This document shows positions 21,899 through 33,352 of a stretch of 64,000 nt of DNA, piece after piece; the first letter of the stretch is position 1, and every line of letters starts with the position of its first letter. The stretch is from Perkinsus chesapeaki. Taxonomy: Eukaryota > Perkinsozoa > Perkinsida > Perkinsidae. The stretch spans positions 18,951-82,950 of the forward strand of contig JAAPAO010000063.1 of the NCBI GenBank assembly GCA_013115145.1, in the 5' to 3' direction. The translations under genes and the position numbers were made by a program. Below the pieces are notes generated by a model. It was not told where the DNA came from, ran no database searches, and saw only the letters and a list, made by a program, of their open reading frames with translations.

Positions 21899-22420
21899 TA
21901 TGAATTATTATTAAGTGATAACACTGATATAAGTACTGACATTAGTAGTCTTTGAATTAATAATACATTAGCAATATAATCTATATAACGTCAATTAGAC
22001 ATTTGCGCCGTGGAGGAGTCAATAAATGATAAACCCTAGCGAAGAGATGCTAACACAAAAACTGTCCCCTTGAACCCCCTTTAATAAACTGTCGAATAAG
22101 GTCATAAGATGGTCAGGTTCCTTATGATGATCCGAATGTGTCATGGTTAACCACGTATTATGATTATGATACGAGGATACTTAAATTATTATCCAAATCA
22201 TCAAATAACCGAGCCATGATGACACTCACAGACTCTCCCGTACGCGTACGGTGTAGATGCTGTTGCAGCAGCAACAGCAACAGCAGGAACGTTGAACTAC
22301 AGTCCAGGACTGTCCGACCTCCAAAGTAACTTAGAACACACACCTTAATTTTGGACCAGAAATCACGATCTTTCTTAGGGAAGTACCTCTAGATAGAAAA
22401 GTCCGATTATAACTCTTTTT

Positions 22421-22423
<3 letters not shown>

Positions 22424-22482
<59 letters not shown>
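22424..22482. repeat. (TAG)n microsatellite
   Basis: Nearly twenty uninterrupted TAG/GTA triplets, the longest pure trinucleotide tract in the first half of the window. It is intergenic. Confidence 0.95.
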
Positions 22483-22483
<1 letters not shown>

Positions 22484-22524
22484 TTTATAACCTAGCGTAT
22501 ATACAGTACTAATCCCTATAAGTT

Positions 22525-22824
22525 TCATTGATCATCAGCAGTCTGAAGAAGTAGTTGAGGGGAAGTCGCAGAGTCAAGCTTGACACTGCGAATTTCGCGA
22601 TGCACACGGTGCAACATGCACCAATTATAGCGATCTTTTCTTTTCGCTAATTTGGCAACATTTTCCATGCCGATCCATATAATAAGGAGATTCTCTGAGC
22701 TTGGGGCACAGAGGCACAAATCCGGCAGAGAATGCTGCAGGTGACAAAAACGTGATATTCTACTGTGAGTTAATTTGGAGGTCTGTACTCTAACTGGGAA
22801 GCAGCATTGAAGAAAGAGAAGCAT
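22525..22824 (-). CDS. Isolated 99-codon frame, doubtful
   Basis: ATG-initiated frame (MLLFLQCCFPVRVQTSKLTH) to TGA, with near-balanced base composition, several Cys and no low-complexity runs, unlike every neighbour. No domain is recognised. It lies next to a microsatellite and a MITE, so it may be a degraded transposon piece or chance. I give it low weight. Confidence 0.2.
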   Translation of the reverse strand: MLLFLQCCFPVRVQTSKLTHSRISRFCHLQHSLPDLCLCAPSSENLLIIWIGMENVAKLAKRKDRYNWCMLHRVHREIRSVKLDSATSPQLLLQTADDQ

Positions 22825-23010
22825 TATATTAAGCGGATGTATACTAAGTGATACACTGTACTAGTATGACAATTCATATTTTATTAGATTAGTCATGTGT
22901 CATTATTAACCTTTATTAATGGTATTGTTGTTACTTATGATGTGACACAAGTAACAAAAGTCATGTACTACGGATCAGGTTGTTCATTGATATGCTTGAT
23001 TAATAATGTA

Positions 23011-23315
23011 CAGGGTGATGCGAAAAAAAGGGTCCATGCCTCATATTTTTTGGCGCGTGAGAGTCACGAGTGAAGTAAGGTACCAGCTTGAAGCTCTTGG
23101 TGAGCCCTTTCTAATGCCTTATCAACCATTGCGATACTCGAATAAGGCTCTGAGTTATAGCTCAACAAAAAAACTGTTACATAGAGAAATGCGCTCATCA
23201 TTAGAAAGGCATTAGAAAGGGCTCACCAAGAGCTTCAAGCTGGTACCTTACTTCATTCGTAACTCTCACGCGCCAAAAAAATATGAGGCATGGACCCTTT
23301 TTTCGCATCACCCTG
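23011..23315. mobile_element. Tc1/mariner-type MITE with 110-bp terminal inverted repeats
   Basis: A 305-bp element flanked by TA on both sides (23009-23010, 23316-23317), the target duplication of the Tc1/mariner superfamily. It begins CAGGGTGATGCGAAAAAAAG and ends with the complement CGCATCACCCTG. The left arm 23011-23120 and right arm 23206-23315 are inverted copies with only about two to three mismatches, around an 85-bp centre. No transposase is encoded, so it would be mobilised in trans. The near-identical arms suggest recent insertion or a hairpin under selection. Confidence 0.9.
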
Positions 23316-23744
23316 TATAATATTAATGAACCCTATGAACATAACGATGTACGACTTCAACGTTATCAGGCACTAACTGTTATTATCAGCCACTTTATTA
23401 TGGATACAAGTAAGGATGGATTTAGTTATATCCTAGGATTTACATAATAAGGTATAACAATTGTATTAAAATCCACCACTTTAAGAGCCGCTGGTATTGT
23501 CCTTTCTATTCTCTCACTTGTCTCAAAGTGTGTATCGATTCTAGTATTACATTCTATGTTTTATAAAATACATTCTACTTGTTATAGCATTCAGCAAGCA
23601 TTCAGTTAGAGTAATTAATCAAATGACATCATCATTACAAGAACCCGAACAGGAACAAGAGTCTGACATACATCACTTTCAACACAATAAGTCTATTATT
23701 ATTATTAACAGAAACATTAACACCATGCATTATCATCTTAATCA

Positions 23745-26163
23745 TCATGAATACAACAACAGCTGCTGTTGTTGTTGCTGCTCATCTGACATAGATGGTA
23801 CTGGTAACCAAGGACGATATAGATATGTTCCAATAACATTTGCAAGATAACCAAACTTAAATAATATCTAATAATATCATATGTTGGGTAATAATAATGT
23901 CATCTACATTACTTTCCTTTGTATATTAGTTATACCAGGTGCTTCATGTCCTTCAAAATCATACCGGAACACTAACATAGTACCTATTAATAATAATAAC
24001 AAATATAATACTAATATTACTACCGGGTTTAAATACAACACTGTGATCACCTCTATATAGTGTACGACTATCTAATACTAATGCATCACCAGATCTCCAA
24101 CATCCATCTGGGTATCTTTTATACATATATTAATAAGTATTATTCAATTGTTGATTATTATTACAATTCATGAACCTTCAATACACCTCCAGACATCATA
24201 AACCTTTTCGAATATGTACATAATCTATCTATCATCGATATTATCGATGATGATTGATAATCTCCTATTGATAATATATGGCTTCCTGGTAATATACTTT
24301 GTGTACCTTATATAACAATCTCTATTATAACATAACCTCCTTTATAACTATTATTATTATTACCAACAACCTACCTATTTTATCATCACGATCTGTTAAT
24401 GGTAATAATACTGTAAATCCTGCTGCACCATTATCAGCATGAAAATGTCTCTCTGGTGGTGAGCCATGATCGATAGTAATCAATCTAACATCTGCTAAAT
24501 ACCTATTTAAACTAGTATTAGTATTAATGATGATATTATCTTATTATTATCATCATCATCACATTCTTTTCCTTTCACCAGTGCCATCATCTAATTCAGC
24601 TGCCATATCCTCCGCAACTGAATGTAATATACCCATCCATGACCTATTACAATGTGTAGTTGCTCCTTCCATAGTGGTACCTAATAACAATCACACCTTG
24701 ATAATAACATGTATACTACTATTACCACGTAATAACATATGAAGTCTAGAATGAGCAAATCTTCCAAATTTAATATTACCATCATGTGCTAATACTTGTA
24801 CTCCAATATGGCTGGCATTATCACCATAAGTCTAATAACAACAACAAATAATAATATTGTCGATGTTAATACTAACATGAAATGTTTCTTGTAGTTTCTT
24901 AATATCCTCAGGTGTTACTGCTTCTCTCAATAAAGCTACTCCCCATTGACGGAGGGATGATGCTATCTTTTGTGAATCATATCTTGGTGATAGTACTGAT
25001 GCTTCTGCTACTAACCTACTACTACTCTTTCCTATGGCGGCGGAGGCGGTGAGATATGGCTTAACTTTACCTATTAATACTTATTTAATAAATATTGTCC
25101 TTTATATTACTTCCTATATTATAACCAAAAGCTCTATCACTATGTCTTCGACCAAATGCTTTATCATCATAATAAGTTCTATTATCAAAATACCTATTAT
25201 TGCTATTATTAAAGTAATGAATATAATGTCCCTCCTCTTTACTGTCTATTATTCCATTCTTTTACCAATCCTTCATAGATACCTTCTCTAAATGCTTCTA
25301 TATTCTTCCATAAATCAACACCTTTATCAGATCTATCAATCTGATAATATCTAATAATAATGATTAATAATTTATTATATCACTTTCCGGCATGCTGTGT
25401 TAACTATCTCAGTTAGATATTCAGGTATATCACCTATATCACCTGTATGTAACTGATATCTTGCAGCATCCCATAACTCAGATCCTAGTAGTAATAAATA
25501 ATAATACTACCACTATTATTCAACCATTCTAGTACTACTATTATTACTACCTCCAGGATTAATATTATTGTTAGTTTCATTAATAACTGCTCTCAAATAT
25601 CTTTCAGAAATCTCTAACATAGGTTCTACTGGTAAACATCTACAAGCTGCTTCTTGAAATTGTTCAAGTGTAAATCTAATAATAATAATATTCACCCATG
25701 TAGTCGTAATACATTGTATCATTACTACCCATGACGTTGCCCAATTTCTGTTATTAATTTCTCCCAATTAGTATCATTAATTCCTGATATATCCTGATCA
25801 CGTGAATCATAAACCAGTTCCTGTTTTAGATATTTCCAAGGTATAAACCTATTATCCCATTACTATTATCTAATAATAATTAGAAGCAATATAATATTAT
25901 TACATATTATTTGCAGCAGTATTCTTCAAATATATATGAGTAATAAGTCCAGTTGATGATATACCAGCAAGGCACCATAAAGTGAAGTTAATTGATTTAT
26001 CAATATGACGTTTCTTAGGAAAATCTTTTATTAGCTCCCCTGGTATCCATTCCTTTTTATATAACCTTTTTATCAACCTCAATGTTCTAACTGTAATAAT
26101 ATCAGCAACAGCAGCAATCTTATATGATGATGAGGTAGTAGGATGAGGAGGAGGGATACTCAT
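23745..26163 (-). CDS. Membrane-anchored phytanoyl-CoA dioxygenase-like 2OG-Fe(II) oxygenase
   Basis: ATG at 26163 (MSIPPPHPTTSSSYK). One hydrophobic helix (about residues 60-80, FTLWCLAGISSTGLITHIYL) suggests a membrane anchor. Later exons include LRQWGVALLREAVTPEDIKK, FHADNGAAGFTVLLPLTDRD (HxD iron ligands), SILPGSH, DALVLDSRTLYRGDHSVVF (probable distal His) and TMLVFRYDFEGHEAPG. This order fits a PhyH-like 2-oxoglutarate oxygenase. The last exon reads FGYLANVIGTYLYRPWLPVP and a Gln run, ending at a TGA (23745). Substrate unknown. Over ten short introns interrupt it. Confidence 0.65.
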
Positions 26164-26300
26164 TAAATTAATAATGATAACTATTGATAATAATAATAGA
26201 CACTACGTAAGAACACAAAATACTTATATATGATGATAATGGTTATCCGACAGTTTCACGTAACTTAAATGGATAATCATATCTAGTGTAGAGTAATGTT

Positions 26301-26332
<32 letters not shown>

Positions 26333-26359
26333 AAAGAAGAAGAAGAAGAAGAAGAAGAA
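26301..26359. repeat. (AGT)n-(AGA)n compound microsatellite
   Basis: Ten AGT triplets run directly into about ten AAG/AGA triplets, within the 402-bp gap (26164-26565) upstream of the 2OG oxygenase gene. Nothing else is recognised in that gap. Confidence 0.9.
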
Positions 26360-26565
26360 CTACGATAATGGTGAATGATGAAATCGTACAATAATAGTTT
26401 GGAGGGTTTGGAGGGGTTACCAAGCTTGAGAGAAGTTATTGAATAATACTAGTCATATTAGTTATGTACCATTTACAACAACACTAATAATCATAGAGTA
26501 AGAATAATATTATTAAATCACATGAATCACAAAAATATAATATATCATCTAAATGATTATTATTA

Positions 26566-27423
26566 CTATACATATAATAGTATATACAAGAGACATGCGA
26601 TAAAATACATTATCCGTCCAATAGGCCCATAATTCATTCTATCTAATATCACTATTGCTGCAGTTATTGATGAATATGATGATGATGAGGTTGAGGAGGA
26701 AGATGGGATATCTCCATGGTTAGATGATGATGATCCAGGTGTACTTGTAGTTGTACTTGCATATGGAGTACCTGTATAATCACATACTTGTGCATTAGTC
26801 CATCCTTCTGGTGATGTATATCCTAATCTAGCTTGAATTACACTAAGATATGTACACTGACATAATACTTTATTATTATTATGGCATACTCTACCACCAC
26901 CATTATTCCATGACATACAATATTCATCAAATAAATTATCACAATAATTATCCCAACAACTTATCATATTTTCAGGTAACATATTAATACATGTTCGATT
27001 ATCATGCATTTCTACATCAAGACAATAACCCTGTGGACAATATAGATTAATAGGAGGAGTAGTAGTAGTAGAAGTAGTAGTAGTTGTAGCAGCGCCGGCA
27101 GCTGGTGATGTTGTTGTTGTTGTTGCATTACTTGTATTAGATACAATATTATCAGTTGTTATTGTTATATCATTAATATTACTATTATTATTACTACCTT
27201 CAACAGCTTGTACATGATCATCATCATAATAATAACCATCTAATGAATAGTTATTGTTATGTAATGTTGTTGTTGTTGCTGCTGATACTGTTGATGTAGT
27301 TATCAAATATATAAATATAGATAACATTATAAAAGGCATCAGTCTTATATTATCCCCAAAAGCAAAAGAATGATACTCTCTTCCTGATTCTTCATTCTTA
27401 GTCCTTCTTAGTCGTGTTATCAT
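26566..27423 (-). CDS. Secreted or surface Cys-rich protein with C-terminal hydrophobic tail
   Basis: Intronless, 285 residues from ATG 27423 (MITRLRRTKNEE). A hydrophobic segment MPFIMLSIFIYLITTSTVSA acts as signal peptide, possibly from the internal Met just before it. After Thr/Asn-rich spacers (likely O-glycosylated) comes a compact domain with about ten Cys (LYCPQGYCLDVE, NRTCINM, ISCWDNYCDNLFDEYCMSW, GRVCHNNNKVLCQCTYL, QVCDYTG). A Ser-rich spacer and a terminal hydrophobic stretch (MYFIACLLYILLYV) follow, suiting a GPI anchor or membrane tail. Family not recognised. Cysteine spacing suggests a disulphide-bonded extracellular module. Confidence 0.7.
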   Translation of the reverse strand: MITRLRRTKNEESGREYHSFAFGDNIRLMPFIMLSIFIYLITTSTVSAATTTTLHNNNYSLDGYYYDDDHVQAVEGSNNNSNINDITITTDNIVSNTSNATTTTTSPAAGAATTTTTSTTTTPPINLYCPQGYCLDVEMHDNRTCINMLPENMISCWDNYCDNLFDEYCMSWNNGGGRVCHNNNKVLCQCTYLSVIQARLGYTSPEGWTNAQVCDYTGTPYASTTTSTPGSSSSNHGDIPSSSSTSSSSYSSITAAIVILDRMNYGPIGRIMYFIACLLYILLYV

Positions 27424-27691
27424 TTGTAGTAATATATCTATATTATTAATCAAGTAACCAAGACCCCAACAACCCCCTTATAATACTAATACTACTACTA
27501 ACTTAACACAATAGAACGCATCATTATTATAATACTAATGGTCTTAACGAAGGTGTTTATATTAATATGTATTATCAGATGAAGAGGCAATACTATTATT
27601 AATAATAGTAATAACTAGACAATGCTCTTCTTCTTCTTCTTCTTCTTTTTTTTTATTATTAATAGGCTTATGATAATGCTTCTTCTTATTA

Positions 27692-29164
27692 TTAAAGTGT
27701 CCTCCTTAATATATCCTTTTGTTGTGGAGACAGTGTTTTAGGGAAAGATATATCAAAAGTAACAACTAAGTCACCACGTTGACCTGGATGCTTAGAGACA
27801 GGCATACCAGCTCCTCGTATAACTCTGGTGAATCCAGGAGTTACTACTTGATCAATACGAACCCTAACAATGATTATTATTATTATTATACTTATTTATA
27901 TTAATATATATCTTCTACTTCTATATCTGTTATATTACCTAATAGCTTTATCACCTTCTATTGATGGTACATTAAGTTCGAAGCCGCATAACGCCTCCTT
28001 TAAGGTTATAGTGGCGTTAAATAACAAATTAGATCTGAAATAATAATAATAATATTCTTGTTACTTGTTTATATGTACTACCCATCTCGGGTGAATAATG
28101 GATGCTTCTTTTCACGAATGATAAATACAATATCTTGACATCTACCAGAGTTACCAATTTCATCGCCTTCACCGGCAAATGTTATACGAGTACCTTAACG
28201 GTAATATATAATTATTATTAATATTGTTATTATTATAATCCTCCTCCTTCTCCTCTTACCAGGCTTCCATCCAGGCTTTATTGGGACCTCTAGTGTTTTC
28301 TCAGCAGGTCTCTGTATAGTCCTACTTACACGACGAACCTTCATCTTCTTAACTGTACCATGGAATAGGTCTTCAAGGGAACAGTTAAGATCGAATTCAA
28401 CAGCACCTATTATTATTATCGATAATATAATCGATTATATAATTATCATTTATTACGTTGTTTCCCCATTGTACTAGAAGCATCGTGGCCACCATGACCA
28501 AAACCAGCAGCACTAGCAGCCGACCTACGGCCACCACCACCACCGAGACCTATAAAGAGATAAAGATATTATATTAATTGATATTATTAATATATCATTA
28601 TTACCAGCAAAGAGTTGTGCGAAGCTATCATCACCAAATGGTGTCTCACCAAAACTATTTGTCCGATGTACTGTATCCTTGAAGAATTGGGCAAACATAT
28701 CATTAGGATCTCGTGAGAAGGTATAATGGAAACCATGTGGTGCACCTTGGAAGCTAAAGACAATAAGACAATGAAGAAGATGAATAATAATATTGGTAGT
28801 AATGATAATAATACTACTTACTTTCCAGTAGTATAATAACCTTGAGCATCAGGACCAGATGGGCCAGGTCCACCAGGTGCTCCACCTTTAAGACCTTCTT
28901 CACCATATTGATCATATACTGCCTTCTTTTGTGGATCACTCAATACATCATAAGCTTCAGCAACCTCTTTAAACTTCTCAGCAGCAGCATCTCTATTATT
29001 AGGATTCTTATCAGGATGCCATTTTAAAGCCATTCTTCGATATCTAAATAATAAATAAATTACGAGACGTACAAGTTAACTTCTTTTTCTCCTTACGCTT
29101 TCTTAATTTCATCTTGTCCAGCATCCTTATTAACTCCTAATATACCATAATAATCTTTTCCCAT
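27692..29164 (-). CDS. Type II Hsp40/DnaJ (DNAJB-like)
   Basis: Hsp70 co-chaperone. From ATG 29164: [20 protein letters not shown], then [20 protein letters not shown] (HPD motif intact), [20 protein letters not shown], a Gly/Phe-rich linker ([17 protein letters not shown]), and a C-terminal substrate domain ([78 protein letters not shown]) ending DILRRTL. There is no CxxCxGxG zinc region, so it is type II. Several short introns. The domain order and length match cytosolic DNAJB1/Sis1. Confidence 0.93.
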
Positions 29165-29668
29165 ATAGGTGTTTTATTAATAATAATAAATAATAATAAT
29201 TTAAACAATAACTAATAATAATAACAACAACAACCAATACTAATAACAATAATCCTCAATCTTAACGAATGAAACATCAGTCAATGGTGATGATGATGAT
29301 AAACAATAGTATTATCGATGTCCTCCTCCTCCTCCACCACCTCTACGTCTACTACTATTATTGTTATCCTGAAACACGAAATGAAGGTAAACCCTTTTGG
29401 ACCCCTTAAACCCATTTAAGCTACTACTATATTCAATTATACTTATACACTATAAATATATTCATTAATAATAATATACACCATATTCTTATACTACATA
29501 AACGTACTACTTAACCATATTAAATAACCGATAATTACTATTCATTAGCCTTATTGTTGTATCAACAACATTATAAGCTACATTCAACAACAACACAGCG
29601 GCAGCAGCAGCCCTTTCACGTGACTATTAGCGTGTGCGCACGCGTGCAGAATTATTGTGTGCTTGTCC
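29165..29668. other. Intergenic region, DnaJ upstream / EMC7 downstream
   Basis: 504 bp. It contains an alternating CpG-rich palindromic stretch (GCGTGTGCGCACGCGTGC, about 29631-29648) beside a CACGTG, unusual in this AT-rich DNA. A minus-strand stretch at 29312-29370 encodes RRRGGGGGGHR before a stop and could be a small exon, but no gene could be built around it. Confidence 0.4.
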
Positions 29669-30686
29669 CTATTTAATATTTCGGACCTTCTTGTTATTGT
29701 TGTTCTTTGGCATTGTTGTTGTTGTCTCTGTTGTTGTTGTTGCACTACCAGTCATTGCTCTCATTAATCCTCCAGTAATACCATCATCATTGGCAGCAAC
29801 TAACAGTGTATTATTAATTGTTGCTATTACTATTATTATTGTTAAGTTGTATGTTACCTTCTTTCATTTCATTCATAGTTTCTTCATCCATCATACTTTG
29901 TTGTAATCTTGGTAAACATAACATAAGCCCACACATAACAAGTGCCATGATAGCCATTGGTGATTTTAATACATGAACCAGGTTAAAACTCTAACAACAA
30001 CATCATCATCATCATAAACGTAGTAGTAATTATTATTATAGTTATCACCTACCTCTCTTTGAGTAAAGTATTGTATCTCATTTATTGCTGATATAACCAA
30101 TGGTAATCCTGATGTAACCATTTTACCATGTGAATGTAAAGGGTCAAAGTGATGAACAATCACTTTATTATCCGGTAATACATCAATAGTAAACTAATAT
30201 AAAATAATACCGCAATCAGGCATCGAACTTGTGCCCTCTGTTGCTGATGCTCGAGCTGTTTACCTCTTCAAAATCTATATCTTTATTAACTACTTGTAAT
30301 ACATATGTCCCCAAGTCAACATCAGCACTGTCCATAATAAAATCTTTCCGCACTAGCAAGAATATTCTACTCACATTCTAAAGATTCCTCTTTGGTCAAC
30401 ATTTGCACCATACTCTCGTCCATCTTCAAGTATAACCCTTGAATTAGCAAATATACTTGACAAACCTCCACTGCTACTACTGCTACCACCATCATCATGC
30501 TCAACATATATCTTATGCTCTACTTTACCTAGAATATTATTATTAAACATACTATTATCATCAGCATTAATAATAATGAGCACTACCGTTATTACTTGGT
30601 ATTTGTAATACACCAGTAATATCAACAGCTTCAATAGGAAGGATACTACTCAATATTGAAGCTAGTACCATAAAGTAGTTAACCAT
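29669..30686 (-). CDS. ER membrane protein complex subunit 7 (EMC7)
   Basis: Subunit of the EMC insertase, lumenal side. ATG 30686 starts a signal peptide (MVNYFMVLASILSSILPIEA). Exons encode a beta-sandwich-like lumenal domain (SRVILEDGREYGANVDQRGI, DLGTYVLQVVNKDIDFEE, FTIDVLPDNK), then SFNLVHVLKSPMAIMALVMC and GLMLCLPRLQQSMMDEETM, the conserved C-terminal transmembrane segment and Met-rich cytosolic edge of EMC7, followed by a Thr/Asn-rich tail. The intron at 30194-30263 carries a tRNA T-arm-like segment. The C-terminus could extend further downstream if another intron was missed. Confidence 0.8.
30194..30263 (-). repeat. Intron with tRNA T-arm-like segment (sense)
   Basis: 70-nt GT..AG intron of EMC7, joining KDIDFEE to FTIDVLPDN. 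The sense strand reads AGAGGGCACAAGTTCGATGC, with the T-loop motif TTCGATG. Confidence 0.75.
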
Positions 30687-30947
30687 AGTGAGAAGAAGAA
30701 CAACAACAACAACAACAAGCACTAGTAATAGTTATACTATTTATAAAAATATTGTATTACTAAACACAATATTAATAATATATTCTGATAACATGCTACT
30801 ACCACGAGTTAGCAAATGTACATCATCATGTGATGTAAAAGTGTATATAACAACAGTAATGTCCAAATCGATCAAATGATCGATTATGTTTACAAATATT
30901 ACGAGTATTTATGTACTTTTACCTGCTGCTGCTGCTCATGCTCTTTA

Positions 30948-33181
30948 TTATCTACACATTATACTCTGTATTAAATGATATCTAATAATTAAATATAATA
31001 ATAATAACAACAAGATATACTACCCAATAGCTGATGGTATTATTATATGAAGTAAAATAGTATTTTTAATACTTGACCAACTTTGACCAAATAAAGCATT
31101 ACCCATTTGCCATAGTGCATCTTGTCGACATTCTCCAATCTAATTATATAAGACATTGCAAGTAGTAGTAGTAGTAGTAATAATGATATATTACAATAAA
31201 GAGATGTATCAACGATCCTATAATAGAAATGATAAGACATACTATTGTATTATGTATTATGATAGACTCCTGATTAGATTGATTAGATTCTCGTAAAGTA
31301 AGATCAGATATTATAAGGTAAATACCTAATAGGCTCCTCATTATATAGTATAATAATATGTATTATTTATAGTATTATACCTGATATTGATATTGATACT
31401 GCATACATTAATATATTATCAAATATAAGCATAGGTAATGAAGCTCTAGATGATAATATCTAATATATAAATATATAGTATAATAATTATATTATTAATA
31501 CCGTATCATTATTATCATGTAATGACCAATTATCAATATCATCATCAATAAAATACCCATCCCCAGCAGCTACTCTATCAACAATTGTTATTATATCTAT
31601 ACAAGTACCTGATAATAATAGATATAGACTATGTATAAGAATGAAGATAAGTAAACTATTAATACTACTACTACTACTACCTTTAAAACCTGTAGTGTAT
31701 GATGATAAAAAGAATAATTCCCTCAATAATAATATCTGTATGGCTATTTCACATGTTATGTTTGTATTAATATCCAATATTAATAATCCTATTATATTAC
31801 TCGGTATCATTATTGAATACTAATACAAGAATTACTATATTATACTACTAATAATAATATAGTATAGTTATTACTACCATAATGAATATAATAAAATATC
31901 TAACCAGTAAAGGATGTAAAGATACCGCTTTACACACTCTATATGTTAGATGTATAAATAATGATTGTATCTAATAATAATATTAACAACAAGATTATAT
32001 AATAGTATGATCGATATTGTTGTTGTTTGTATTATTACAAGTAATGGTAAAGACATTCTTATTATTAAACCATATCCCATAGTAATATTACCATTAATTA
32101 TACTACTTATTATATATTTATTAAATATTATTATAAATGATGTACTCAAAATAATAATACTTAATAAACATTTCCTAAGATGTTTTATTATCTTGCATAA
32201 ACATAAGGCCATCATTATTAATATCTATTAACATCAATAATATTTAATAATATATATTATTACCATTCCTATAATGTATTCTATAATATTATCTATCCAT
32301 CCTATATTCCATATCACTTTATTATAATTATCAATACCAACAAGTATCATAATAATACTATTTAATATCATCATTTGTCTTTTAACATATCTATTGTAAT
32401 TGTTGAGTACTATTCTCCTTATGGTTATGGTATTAGAAGGATCATTAAAAATAATATTATTTATTGGATATATTATTAAAGCTATAATACTACCAGCCCA
32501 TAAAGCATACCTATTAATACATTATAAAATATATTAATACTTAATATTACTACTACCCAATATAATCCGCTATACAAAGTCTAATAACATTACCAAATGA
32601 CGATGATGATAATGCGATATTTATATTATCTTTTATTATATTTAATTTTAATATTTTAAGTATACCTATTAATATTATTAATATTATATTATTACCATTT
32701 ATTACTTATTAATATTATTGTTATAATAATACTTAATATAACTATTAATGAAGAGTCTAATATAATACGTATACGTAATAATCTAACACTTCTTCGTATT
32801 CTTCTTCTTCCTACTTCTTCTTTTTTCTGTTCTTGTCTAATAAACACACTCCCCTTTTATATATCCACTCCTATTATATTACATGTTCTCTATTTCTCCC
32901 TTTATGAATACTTCACCATTACTATAAACATTGTTATCTTCTTCTTTGTCTGTCGTATATTGTAATATAATATTGTTTATTATTAAATGATTATTATTGT
33001 AGATTGGTGCTGTTCTTGGTACTGGTGATAATATAATGTATTCTTCAATATTATCCCTTCTTTCAACTTCAGAAGGTGACAATGTTGACGCGACTGTTGA
33101 CAATGACGATGATACAGATGATGGAGTAGGGCTGTGAATGGATGTGGCGGAGTAAGCCTCCAAAAAATAACTTAATAACAA
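30948..33181 (-). CDS. Multipass membrane protein, unknown
   Basis: A very AT-rich multi-exon gene whose joined exons are dominated by hydrophobic helices (for example SLLGIYLIISDLTL, IIIHNTIVCLIISIIG, SIIILSTSFIIIFNKYI, RMSLPLLVIIQTTT). I count roughly ten or more candidate helices. Near the C-terminus a more conserved-looking segment reads RQDALWQMGNALFGQSWSSI. The N-terminal part (32879-33181) is Ser/Thr-rich and soluble. No ATG precedes it in frame, so the first exon or start is not resolved. It could be a transporter or channel, but I recognise no family signature. The AT bias makes exon borders uncertain. Confidence 0.45.
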
Positions 33182-33352
33182 TTAACCTATTATCTATCTT
33201 GCATGCATCAAGATTAGATACCGGTCAACAACACAACTCCACGATACTTCAATAACTAATAAATGGTAACAAAGCCTTCTATTAGCAATGATGAATCCTT
33301 AAATATCTTAGGTTAAATTATGCAAGATATAAAATGAGTCAAGTCAAGCACC

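Larger units (their letters stand above)
21899..23010. other. Gene-poor interval
   Basis: Between the small membrane protein and the MITE. It contains a long (TAG)n tract, one isolated minus-strand frame (22525-22824) and otherwise nothing recognisable. GC content around 22000-22350 and 22530-22820 is higher than in the surrounding genes. Confidence 0.5.

Noticed and set aside
23006-23215. 69-codon frame
   Set aside because: It runs through the left inverted repeat and centre of the MITE and resembles no transposase.
23623-23850. Plus-strand Gln/His/Cys-rich frame
   Set aside because: It is antisense to the last exon of the 2OG oxygenase gene, whose frame there (GYLANVIGTYLYRPWLPVP) looks real.
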